Source: Eudromia elegans
Lineage: Eukaryota > Chordata > Aves > Tinamiformes > Tinamidae
Direction of reading: 5' to 3'
Length of the DNA stretch: 64,000 nucleotides
Assembly: GCA_003342815.1 (NCBI GenBank)
Contig: PTEX01000312.1
Coordinates: forward strand, 403,340-467,339
Below the pieces are notes generated by a model, which saw nothing but the letters and a program-made list of their open reading frames with translations, did not search any database and was not told where the DNA came from. The translations under genes and the position numbers were made by a program. Positions 24,243-35,430 of this stretch are shown here, piece after piece; position 1 is the first letter of the stretch, and the number at the start of each line of letters is the position of its first letter.

Positions 24243-25030
24243 ATTCACAGCATCCCCCAGCAGTGCATCTGATACTCTTTAATTAGTACAAAAGGCAGCA
24301 GGAATAAAAAAAGAGCAAACAAAGTAAACAAAAGGCTTGTAGCATTTTAGAAGAAAAACAAGAAAAAGAAGAATTTGCATGAACAGAAGCAGGAAATGGG
24401 TACACACTTGAAAGGATGTGATACCATAAAATCAATTATTCAGGGGAATCAGGAGATCAAACTACCAGCATAGATAGAAACAACAGCAGTAGCAGCAACA
24501 AGAAGAGATGGGTGAAAGAAATGATGAGCGCTGTGCCTGCATAATGACTTTCTCTGGCTTATGTAAATACTTCTGTGGACCTTGTTTTCAGGATGAGGTC
24601 ACAGCATGACTGTACTACATCAAGGAAGAAGGCAGCATTCCTGTTTCTTACTAAAATAGTTGTTCAATAATTAAATAGCCGCAGCCTGAAGCACATCCAG
24701 CATTTAGACCATTAGAAGCAGCTCCGGTAATGGTAGGTTAAATGTCTGTGGGTGAGTGGAGGCCTCACAGACACAGGTTAAGTGCAGTTCTGGTTCAAAA
24801 TTGATTCATTTAGCATTTTCCTAACAGAAATGCAGGGTTTACTGTTAGACATGTTGTGCAAAATTTAATATGGTGGCAGTACCACTGATAGTGTTTGCTT
24901 ACAGCCTGATTACTATATTATTCTTACAACTATGGCCTAGCAGCATTATTTAGCCACCAGGTCATAGTAAAGCCTGGGCTGTGCAAACATCTCCTCTACC
25001 TTTTCATAAATCTAGAAAGCAATCAGTACT

Positions 25031-25061
25031 CAAAAATCAGTAATCAGTAATCAAAAATCAG
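25031..25061 (+). repeat. Short tandem duplication (AATCAGT-type)
   Basis: CAAAAATCAG, TAATCAG and TAATCAAAAATCAG form nested short duplications, probably replication slippage. Confidence 0.85.
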
Positions 25062-27521
25062 AAATAAATATTAGGAGTTGAGATGCAGGATTAAGACTGC
25101 GAAAGATTTTCCCTTTGTGCATTCATGCCAAACTTGTGTTCTATGAATCATTCACTAGATAATTCTTTCTGTTTTTCATACATAAGACACAGACAGACTA
25201 TTCACTAGGCACATTAATTGGGTGGGTTGCAACACTTCCCTAATGCCTTGATTGTTGCAGTATGATTAATTGCTATTACAAAGCAAGCAGCAAATCTGTT
25301 CCTACAATGAAAAGGGAAACAAGTATATTGCTGAATAAGTGAATGAACTCAGAAAAATACAAACAAAAGATGGGTAGGTCTTCTTTATGCTGTTAATGTT
25401 TTCTATGAAACTACAAAAATATATGCACAACACTGCATATAATCTATCTTTGATCAATTTGTATTGATGTCGTCTGTACAAAGGAGCCAGGACATTTTTA
25501 AATAAGATTTCTGAGGCATAGCTGACTCTTTTTTTCTCGGTCATCCCTTAGGCTGATCAACATAGTCTGAAGGAAAGGCTGGCAAAATCTAGAATCTAAG
25601 AAAGGGGAGACAGTTATCTTCAAATTAACCAGACTTACAAACAAAATGAATGAAATATACTCATTTTTGATGTTAAATATTGTTTTTTTATACATAGATA
25701 TTCCATCACCGTACATTATGTCATGTATCCCCTAGATCTGCAAGTTCAATCCATCAGGTAGTAGATTGCTTAGTCTGCACGTGAAATGGACATGTAGCTC
25801 CAATATAAGAGGAACTTTCTTTCTGCCAGAAAGGTGAGCTATTATATATTTAGAAGATATTCAAAGATGGCAACAGCTCAGACCACAGAGAAACCACTTC
25901 AGTTTAATGTGAATGTGACTCTCTGCTCTGCTGGGAATTTGGTTGATTGATCTCTCAACCTGCTTCTGCCAAATGCTGTTTGCACAGTCTGTACGGAGGG
26001 CTAGTAGCCCTTCAGCGAATATGTTGCAGATTATTTCTGTTTCAGCTAACCAAGGATGCCTGTTGGCTACAGCCTGTTGTTGACAGTCTCCCGCTTTAAG
26101 TCTCTTATATGATCAAGACTGCAATACTTGGAACAAATAAATAAAACGTGGACATAAGATAGAAAGTTATAAAAAAAAAAAGAAGGAAAGCAAAATTACC
26201 AAGAAGATATGTTTGTTGTTTGCTTGTTTTTCATTTATTTTTGCCACTCATGCTAAATGTGTAGCAGGGTTCTCTTGGGCTGCTGCATCTCATTTCTGTC
26301 AGGGAGCAAGCAAAACCTTCCTCAGAGGAAAACCAGATTCCTTTCTTAAGTCAGTAAAAAATAATATAGTTACCCTCTTATTTAGATTTCTGACTTGGGT
26401 CTAAATATTAATTTCCCAGCTTGATCAGCACTGATTGCTTGGTGACAGCTGACATATGGATGGTTCCCACAGGAAATGGGAAGGCCTAGAGAGACCCTCT
26501 GCAGTGATTCTGATCTGCAATAGCAATGAGTAGGTGCTGCACTTACTATCTGGTGTCTCTTGCTGGATAAATAAAGCTATAACTGCATAATAAAGGGAGC
26601 TGTTGGGGTGGTAGTGTGTGCGGATGCTTGATTAGAAGGTCCTTTCTTCTCCTTGATTCTAGATTGTTATTTATGCAAATCTAAATTGACATCTTGGGAC
26701 TGTGACTTTATCTGACAAATCGCTTCTCCATCTGTAATTCTTGTGTTAGCTTTGTTTTGCTACACGAACGTGCTTGTAAAACATTTCCTCAGAAAAGCCA
26801 TTAGGGGAAATGTCAGCTAGCTCTATTCATCTTTTAAAATTAAACCATACAATCAAGAACTGGCCTTCTCTTACAAACAATTCTGAAAAGCTGGATACTC
26901 GGTTTTGTGGCTCTGTTTTACATTAGCATTTTTCCACTGAATTTAAGATAGATAGGCTAGTGATAAACTATAAAAGGCCTTCTTAGATATGTACTGTAAG
27001 TTCTGAAAATGCCTGACTTCACAAAATAGACTTGTGTCGTGCAAAACAATATGTACAGTTTTGGTAGGTGATCAATGGAGTGAGAAAAAAGAGTAAGGAT
27101 ATCTGCTGCAGCTACGGTTGGCTCCAGCAGTGACTGCTACCTTGAATACAGTAAAGCAGCCTTATGTCTGTTCAATAAATACAGTGAGAACAGAGAAAAC
27201 ATGGCAGCTGTGATCCTCTCCATCTGTCCTGTAGGGAAGAAAACCTAGAGCTAGCTAAAGTATTAGTTATTCTTCAGTTAACACATGGGAAGCAATGCTT
27301 AGAGTTTATATTGGCAGTGGCGACTTTGATGGAAAACTTGTGTCAAAATGCTTAGTTCCTGAGGAGCCCCTCGCGGCCAGTTGTAAAGTATGAGCACATT
27401 TTTCTGCTGTGTTCTTGTTTACAATGTATAGGCCTTGTGCAAGTCAAGAACAACAGAAAACTCATTTGTAAACCTGCTTTTTCTTTGGTCCTGGGGTCAG
27501 GAATATAGGCCAAAGAGCTTA

Positions 27522-27869
27522 AAGGGGAATTTATGTGTATAAGTACCTCAAGGGAGGGAGCAAGGAGGATGAGGCCGGCCTCTTCTCTGTAGTGGCCAGC
27601 GATAGGGCTAGAGGAAACGGCCACAAAATGAGTCACCAAAAGCTCCACAGGAACTTGAGAAAGAATTTCTTAACAGTGAGGGTGACAGAGACCTGGAACG
27701 GGTTGCCCAGAGAGGTTGTGGAGTCTTCTTCTCTGGAGATCTTCAAAACCCGCCTGGACACCATCCTGTGCCACATGCTCTAGGAGACCCTGCGTGTGCA
27801 GGGAGGTTGGACTACATGATCTCTAGAGGTCCCTTCCAACCTTAAGTGTTCTGTGATTCTATGATTCTA
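27522..27869 (+). mobile_element. CR1 LINE, 5'-truncated 3' end
   Basis: Starts with TTATGTGTATAAGTACCTCA, the usual CR1 ORF2 'TCAATGTGTATAAATACCT' site. It runs through the ORF2 C-terminus and the 3' UTR (GTTGGACTACATGATCT, GGTCCCTTCCAACCTTAAG), and ends with CTGTGATTCTATGATTCTAC, the octamer tail. It is the same type as the copy at 6123-6591 but in the opposite orientation. Both share the unusual GTGCCACATGCTCTAG and AAAACCCGCCTGGACA segments, with only scattered mismatches in the roughly 150 bp I compared by eye. About 0.35 kb remains; it is immobile. Confidence 0.97.
27535..27783 (+). pseudogene. CR1 ORF2 C-terminal remnant (82 codons)
   Basis: An open frame inside the CR1 copy begins YKYLKGGSKEDEAGLFSVVA and includes SDRARGNGHK, RKNFLTVRVTE, NGLPREVVESSS and EIFKTRLDT, with the stop at the CTCTAG site. 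These match the C-terminus of CR1 ORF2. The apparent start methionine is accidental because the real protein would begin thousands of bases upstream. The frame has no stop over 82 codons, suggesting a relatively younger copy than the other LINE relics here. Confidence 0.9.
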
Positions 27870-29428
27870 CTTGCCTTTCATATTATTAGTGGAATGACTG
27901 CTAAACTTTAATATCACATTTTCCATTTTTTTCTCCTTTCTTTGTATTTTCCTTGATTGCAGCACTCACTTCTTCCCTTGAAGCAACAAAAATTCTTTCT
28001 CCATATAAGAGATCCTCCCTGCTTCTCTTTATCTACTAGTGTGTCTAGTATCATGTCCTGGGTGTAGAACTTCAGCAGTTGTAACCAAAATTTTTAATAA
28101 AATTCCAAAAAGAGCTTGTTACAGGCTTTGTAAACTTGCTTTTTACCACTAAAAAGTAAGAGAAGTTCTCTCTGTGGGGAATTGTCCTCTAGCTGAATCC
28201 CTACAATTCCTGCATGTTTACTTTTGTCTACAACACCTGCTACTGCCTCTTATTTTAAGCAGAATCCAGATGGGATCCCATTAGAGATTTTCTTGTGTTA
28301 TGAATACTATTTCATTGTTAATTATCTTGAGTGTTACATTCTTTAGTATTTTCTTGCCTTTTTGATTATTGATCAATACCATTGACCTCTGCTTGCTAGT
28401 GGTACCTAGTTGACTGTGTCACTCTTGTTGCTGCTCGCTCTGATAAAGGATATTAAGATATGACAAAGTTTTATGTTGCACAAGTCTGAACAAATGTGGT
28501 GTGAGTTTTTAAAGCTTTACAGGGCAGAACTATGTCTGAGGCAATCTTGCAGAGAAACAAAGCTTGTTAGCCTGAGTGCATACTCAGGAATCTGAATGAG
28601 TTTGTGTCCCATCATTCTGAATATGAACAGAAAGACTTAGAGCTGTCTGCAGTATGTTGCATTTATGTATTTTTACTATAGACCCCTAAAAGATGTAGCC
28701 TTTGTTGATAACATTATATTTGTCAACACTTCTGTTCCAAATCTTCATTGGCAGTTTCTCTCAGTTTTTTTAGCATGGTTTTGTCTTATCTGAACATGCC
28801 TCTAGCAACTTATGTCCTTTGCGATTGTTGTTATTCTCACCATGCCATAGTATATTTCTGTATACAAACTTTTGCAATCTTCTTTTTGTAGGGTTTTAAA
28901 TATAATGTTGACCTGCTGATATCTTGTACATCCCTGACATACAGGTTTTGACATAAGTTTCATCAGCAGCTAGAATGTGCTGAACAGATTCAAGAGTGTG
29001 TGGCAATTTAGCCTTTTCTGGAAAAGCCTGAAATTAACTTTTAAAGTGAAATAAGAGGGAAAAACAAAACAAAACATGATTTAATCTGCTTATATTATGA
29101 TCAGACCTGATCTTCTTCCCTGTATTTATTTGACTTTTGGAGATGTCCACCTGCACAGCAATTCTGTATGCTACCTTTGTTTGGTTCATAAAAATGGATG
29201 TTTTCTCCAATAAGCAGGCTAAGTTTCAGAGCAAACTACTTTGGTGGGGAGACATTAATGCATCTCTTATATCACTTATGAGTTGTTGCTGCTATAGTCT
29301 CCCAAATGCAAGTATTCCAACTAAATCAGGGCAGAGTTCTGATAAAGTTTTCATTAATCTCACAAATGCCTGAATTCTTTGGGAAATGCTGGCAGACCTA
29401 GGTGATGCAAAGTAGCTGTCTTCTGTAG
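27870..29428. other. Non-coding interval between CR1 copies
   Basis: T-rich sequence without open frames of note, apart from a 78-codon frame at 29137-29373 with no resemblance to any family. The stretch at about 28080-28450 could be an old repeat given its texture, but I could not match it. Confidence 0.6.
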
Positions 29429-29510
29429 CATCAGAGAAGAATTTAAGTTGGAAGAGACCTCTCTCTTCCAAACTCCTACTCAAAACAGGGCCGTTTTGAA
29501 AGCTGGGCAG
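29429..29510 (-). mobile_element. CR1 3'-end relic, short
   Basis: AGAATTTAAGTTGGAAGAGA followed by CCTCTCTCTTCCAAACTCCT and ACTCAAAACAGGGCC matches the reverse complement of a CR1 3' UTR (family pattern 'TTTAGGTTGGAAGAGACCTCT...CCAACCCCTACTCAAAGCAGGGCC'). The segment between CCTCT and CCAA is shortened. Octamer tail units are eroded to CATCAGAGAAGAAT. It is much older than the copies at 6.1 and 27.5 kb. Confidence 0.72.
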
Positions 29511-29984
29511 CTATTTTGCAACTATTTAACAATTTCCTAGTGAAGAAAGGATGCATCTCTTGATGCATGTCTCATGAAGCATTTCTGGTCACTGAACTTG
29601 TACTGTAGTATATCATTCTATACAGTAACAAACATATCCCATTCAAGCAACAAGATTAACGTGCCTTATTTGACCCCTGATACCAGAGATAATAATAACC
29701 CACTACTTGTGATTAACAGTCTCTATAAAGAGACTACAACATTTTTTTCTACAGTACAGGTGTGCTCAAAACAACATGGTGGAGTAAAGTGGTGGGGGAA
29801 ACTACTTTGAACCAATTATAAATGTTGCCAGGTTCAGACTAGAGTCACCTGTAGCAGCTTGATTAGATTCCCTAATGAAGGTGCTGCAGACAATGTGGTT
29901 GTGGAGTGCCTGTTCCTGTGTATTCACTGCAATTCTCCATGGGGAAAAAATCAAAAAGTTAAAAATACCTAACACCTTCTCTAT
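29511..29984. other. Non-coding spacer between LINE relics
   Basis: AT-rich sequence between two old LINE fragments. Nothing is recognised in it. Confidence 0.6.
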
Positions 29985-30290
29985 GAGGAAGGCCTACACC
30001 GGCTAGGATTTTTCAGCGTGATAACTGGTGGATAAGAGGACGTAGGCATTCATAAAAGTCTCCAATGTCATGAAGAGGGTCAGTAAATAATGACTTGTTA
30101 TCACAGCAGTTTCCGGGGTCATTTGGTGCATTAGCAGGCAGTGGGCTTGCAGTGACCCTAAGTAGGTGGTTCCTTAAACACAAAAACCTGTGAATTTTCT
30201 GCACTAAGGAGCTCATACTCTAAATAGCTTTGAAAAGGTGCTAGATACTAACATGGAGGAGAGACCTAATGGTGAGTCTCATGATTAAAC
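29985..30290 (+). mobile_element. Ancient L3/CR1-like LINE fragment (ORF2 C-terminal region)
   Basis: The landmarks follow the sense strand of turtle-type CR1/L3 LINEs. GGCTAGGATTTTTCAGCGTG stands at the 'CTGGGACTGTTCAGC' site. CATTCATAAAAGTCTCCAAT with GTCATGAAGAGGGTCAGTAA stands at the 'TATAAAATCATGAATGGTATGGAGAAGGTGAATAA' site. GACTTGTTATCACAGCAGTT and GGGGTCATTTGGTGCATTAG are at the 'GACTTGTTATTTATT' and 'GGGGTCATCCAATGAAATTA' sites. GCAGGCAGTGGGCTTG is at the 'GGCAGCAGGTTCAAAA' site, and ACATGGAGGAGAGACCTAAT near 30250 is at the 'CATGGAGGAGAGGTCTATCA' site. All frames are broken. The 3' end is lost or too decayed to see beyond about 30290. Confidence 0.68.
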
Positions 30291-33200
30291 ATGAAAATCC
30301 AAGTGTCTTTTAAAGCTCAGGAAGACACTAGCCTAGAAGACAGGAAGATAAATCTGGAGAAGCCTCTTCCCTGGTGGACTATGACCGTTCTCTCTCAGAG
30401 GTGGAAAACCAGGCTAGGTGGATCTGATCGCAGAGCTGTTCCTCTCCTCTACATTCCCATTATACAGCTGAGACCATCTACTTTCTCTCATATAATGCAT
30501 ATTCAGTAAGCAAAAAGTTTAAAAAAATGCTGCTGAAGGTGAGAAAGATATGTTTTCTTCTCTTTATATTTTAGCACTTTCCTTCTACATTTGCTGTGTC
30601 ACTTACAGCAGAAGGTGCAGTTAAGCAAGCAGAGAGGTTATTTCAGACACAGCTAACAAGCTATTTCCACAAAGCAGAAAGTTTCAGTAAAATGGCTGTG
30701 AAATGTCTGCTGGAATGAAACTGGAGCATTTTGGCTTTTGGAAAGACTGTTTTCTTAGGTGAGTTACTGTACAGTGGAGAGGTATGTTTACTCAACAGTT
30801 CACTGTCATTAGTTGAAATAAAATAAACTAAGCTCTTGTTGAATTTGGTTGTAGAAGTTTTCTTGAGAAAATATAGTTTAGAACAAGCATAATATGTCAA
30901 AAATGGAATAGCTCTTAGTTGAGTGTTTCAGCTATTTCTGGAAAGTGATGTGTAACTTTCATAATAGTCTATAAGCAAACTATTAAAAACAAACCTGAGG
31001 GAAATAATTCTGCACTGGTATGTACAAGAATAATGATGTAGGTATCAATTAGGTCAGTAGCTCTGAAGCAGTAAGTCAGCCTCATTAGGGGATACTGTAG
31101 AAAAAATCACCCAAGTTTTATCTATCATCTCTACCCTTTTTCTATTGCACTCTCTCCCTGCATAAAATCTCCCTTAAAAGCTGGTAATGGACACTTTCTC
31201 CTCATGGGTGTATCTTGTCTACTTTGTGATAGTTTTTATATTCCTGTGCTTCGCACCACCTTTGTCATGAGGTAAAGGGCGGTTAAGAGATGCTGTAACA
31301 TAGTACTCGCATTTTGAATTTAAGTGTGATCTATATCATTGCTCTGGCCTACTTTTTGGATGGAGGAGGAATCAGAGATTCAGAGAGAGCAAAAAAAGTG
31401 CTGTCAAGAATGTTCAGTGACCAAAATAGCATAAAATTTCAGGAAACAGTTTTGTTTTGTTTTTTAACTTCTGCCTCTAGGGGAGACATGGCAGTGGGCA
31501 GTGGGAATCTCTTATTCCCAAATCTAATGTTTTAATCATTCTCTGCTACACTTAAATTTAATATTGTATTTCAAAACTTTTCTTGTGGGATAGAGTGCAT
31601 TTCAGAAAATGTTCATTTTTTTAGAAAAGTTGGCTCTATGTTCTTTCTTCAGGAAGCTTCTGAAAAGAAACTCAGCTGAGGATGTAAACTATCTTATATA
31701 TGTTCTTGTGAAAGAAATCTTTGAAGGAATTCAAATAATTGCTGACTTTCATACAATGCCTTGCCAAGCCTGAAACTGGAGATGCTTTCTTAATACAGAT
31801 TTTGTATTGAATTGTTAGCTCTAGAGCATCAGACCTGAATGATGATCATAATGTAGTATATGATACTGTCTTTTAAGCCTGTGACTCTAGGTACGCTCCC
31901 ACAGATTTGCGTACCGTGAGGTTCATTTTCAATAGAAGATAGCTAGCTTGGAATTCAGGGAAAATTTGGATCATCTCTGTCCTGGAGAAACACAATTTGC
32001 AGATAAACCTGTTGACTGGTAAACCTCAATAATAAGTTGCTTTATCCAAAAAAATGCTACTATGCTTCAGAGTGAAAATGGGCTTTTTCTATTTTCTGGT
32101 ACAAAAACCTTTTCATACACATATATAATTTCGCAGAGCACAAATCCAGAGAAGAGCTTTTACAACTTCTGTAAAACTCCTGGTACTGAATCTGTTAGTT
32201 TTCTTCAGCTTCATTTTCATACATCCATTTATTTTGAGTGTTTGTGTCAAGTCTTTTTTTTTTTTTTTTCCTTATACTGATTTTCATTACTCAGTACACT
32301 TACAGTGGAAGAATAGCATTAGGTTTTGTAAAATTGTACTTTTCCATGGGCTAGAATAGATGTTACTGGGAGGTCATAGTAACAGTTTTAATGTTGGAAT
32401 TATAGGGATCCCCACCCAAAAAACCAAAAAAACCCTGAAAAACGTAATTTTATTAAGGACCTTTCCTCCTTTTTTTTTGTGGCAATTACTTCTCTAAAGT
32501 AAAAAAGCTTAGTTTTATCACCGCCTTGCATGCTACAGACAGTAATTCACTGTGTATCAGCTAGGACAATAATTTGATTTGGTATAGCATACACTGACAT
32601 TTGCAGGTACAATAAATGGCAAATAGTGCAACATACCGGAGACTCAATCTTAACGTACTGTTCAAAGCATGCAGACCCTAACAACACCATATAAGCCAAA
32701 AAAATGGAACTGGATTGCCCCTTCTACAGAAAAATGTTGAGTAATCACAATGTTCAAAGCAAGTTAGAATAGGGCAATTGGAATTTACAGCTCTAAATTA
32801 GAAACTTCTTTATTTTTAAATTGTGTATTCATTTGTTTAGTTTTTAGTAATTTTAGCAATTTAGGATCAGAAGCTGCCAGAGTAATCCATACTGCCTAAT
32901 CAGACATATAATTCTTAGAAGGGTTGACAAAAAATATTTGTTTGCGTTTTTTTTCTTAGTGAAAATGAAAAGTTGAGGATAAAAGACCTGAGTTTGATCC
33001 ATTAATAACAAATGGTATTTTCCACATAAATTCTTCTGGTAAAATGAAGGGAATTAAATATAAAATTAAGACAGTGTGCTACGGAAAGGCACCAGCGCCT
33101 GCCTTTTGCATAGCAAAATACTTGGCTAGTTCAGGCAAATAAATAAATAAAAAGACAACTGATATGTGGCTTACTAACAACCAAAGACAGTCAAAACAGC

Positions 33201-35410
33201 TAACAGTTCTGTATATTTACTTGAGAAATGGAAGAATGTTTCTTTCATCATTTTTTAAGAATACTTTATAGATGAAATGGTATTAAGTGGGCACACACTG
33301 CAAGAATTCTAGTTAAAATTGTAATTAAGTTAGAGAGGATGGCAAAAATGCCTATGTACTCTATTTTATTGTCCAGATGAAAACTGGTATTTATATATTA
33401 TGGCAGGTATATAAATGAGCTTCAGGAGAATTGATGCAATTGCTTTTTGTTCTGAATGGCATAATAAGGAAGTTATATCTCAGACTGTTAGATCTGTCAT
33501 TTAACTTTAATTTGCCTTAATGAGCTACTGCAGTATTGCTAGATCATTTTAACAGTGCAAAGAATTTTTGACTCAGAGATTTGGAAGATTCATTATTCTT
33601 CTCTTGAGCTCAGTCAGCTTTGAATAAGGCCTTAAAAGAAAATATTCAAAACGAAGTGGTATATATTATTTAAAAATTGAATTTATTTTTAAGAAGAAGC
33701 TCAAAATATTATTCTAAAAAGGTAAAAAGATAATGTTTATGCATCCCATTATTCGCTGTTAGGCAGCAAAGGACCAAATCCCATTCTACTCAAGCTGGGT
33801 GAAAACTGTCCAAACATTTAGGCTGAGTGAGAGAAAGAGGAAAGAAAGAGAAGCAGTATGGATCTCTTTTTTAAATCTTTTTGATTAACAGATGGTAATC
33901 AAACCACAGAGGAAGAATTTGACCAACCTTTCCTAATTCTGAGACATCAAAACAGATTCAATGATGTAAAAATTATAAGACAGGAAAGAAGCGGAAGATA
34001 TCAGAGTGAATAACTAAACTGCTTTGGACAGGTCTTCAGGACCAGTGTGATGCAGTCACTGCTGAGAAAGCAGTTTATAGCCAGATGCCCTCTCAAAGCC
34101 ACCTGCACCATTTAAGGAGTCTCAGGAGCTTTGAGAGCATCTATTGGCCACCCAGTGCTCTTCACACACCCCATAGAATCTGCCTGCCCTGCAGGGCACC
34201 CAACAGTGAGGAGCAAGGAATGCTGCAGCATGGGTCAGTTTGCTAGAGGTAGCAGAGACTCTTTGTAGGAGAGATGCTGTGAGCAAAGGAGAAGTCTTGG
34301 AGCCATAAATCTGAATGAAATCTGGCTACATCAGGTCAGCTGCTTCCTCCATAGCACTTCCAGAGTTTTCTGAAAAGGGTTTAAAAGAGCCTTCTACTAT
34401 CAAAGAATTTTACTGCTTATCTGCTGCATCCAGCTAACAGAATTTCTTTTTGCCCTTATAGTTATATGTTCATTTCTTCCCCAAACAGGTTTGGAAATGA
34501 GGATCTCCCAAGTGGCAGTGCATGTGCTGCTTCAAAGCAATATTTGCACTCTGCCCACACATCCAAATACCTCTTTGAGCATGTAAATGCACAGAAGTTA
34601 GTGCTGCTGTTAAATCTTCATCAGCACAGCTGAAAACAGAACCCAATAAACCTACATTTGGATGTCCTGCCTATTGGTAACTGCATATCACCAAGTCTTT
34701 TGCATTCCTGGACCAGTGACACTGAGTCCCTAAACTGAGAGTAATACCAACAGTGAAAGGGTTTAGCTACAGTGTGGTTTACATTGTTTGCAAAGAAAGG
34801 AGGGAATTGGAGATAATCCCTCAGAGATAATCCTGTAATAATATGCTTGAAACCAAAATCTTCTGTGGGTCAGAAACAACATTCATTTTGGTGGTTGGTT
34901 TTGTTTTGTAATAAACTGGGTCTGGAACGTGTACAAAAGTTGAGAATTATTAGGGAGGAGTGAGTAACTGAGAACTTAAAAATTACAAATGTGAAAATGT
35001 AAAGCAATGTGGATATGAAAAGGAAAATGTGGAAAGGTGGTCTTGAATGATAATCCTAAACAGAGGCAAAGAAGGACATATTCAAAAACTGATCCTATAA
35101 AACACATGACCTCTTAAAAGACATTGATTAATGTTTACTGGTAGGCCAAGCGTTGTGATGCTGATTTTACTAACTCCTGCATGCTGTAACAATTCAGCGC
35201 ATAAATCAGCTCAGACAGGATGCGTGTGTTTCCTCACGATTCTGTCTCTTGCATTTCCCAAGCCTGAAATCCTGAAGGGATGAAAAAGAGCAATGCTTGT
35301 TCCTACTAATTATTTTAAAGTTATGCAGATCAAAAAACAAATGGGGAAGCGAATAAAAAGATTTATTCTAGTCCCCAGTAATAAAGGCTTAAAATTTTGA
35401 TAACATGCTG

Positions 35411-35430
35411 TATAATTCTATATAATTCTA
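35411..35430 (+). repeat. 10-bp tandem duplication
   Basis: TATAATTCTA occurs twice in direct succession. Confidence 0.95.

Larger units (their letters stand above)
17499..27521. other. Non-coding interval, about 10 kb, no gene seen
   Basis: AT-rich sequence with pyrimidine tracts, a 30-bp AT palindrome and a possible short MITE-like relic at 23.1 kb (listed separately). The 141-codon frame at 20241-20666 starts in a T-rich tract, translating to polyphenylalanine, and shows no domain. The 113-codon frame at 23742-24083 is likewise unrecognised. A stretch around 26640-26800 with an ATGCAAAT octamer-like motif is a candidate regulatory element only. Confidence 0.65.

Noticed and set aside
28080-28450. 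Possible old LINE or DNA-transposon relic
   Set aside because: Texture suggested a decayed repeat, but no ordered set of family landmarks could be matched.
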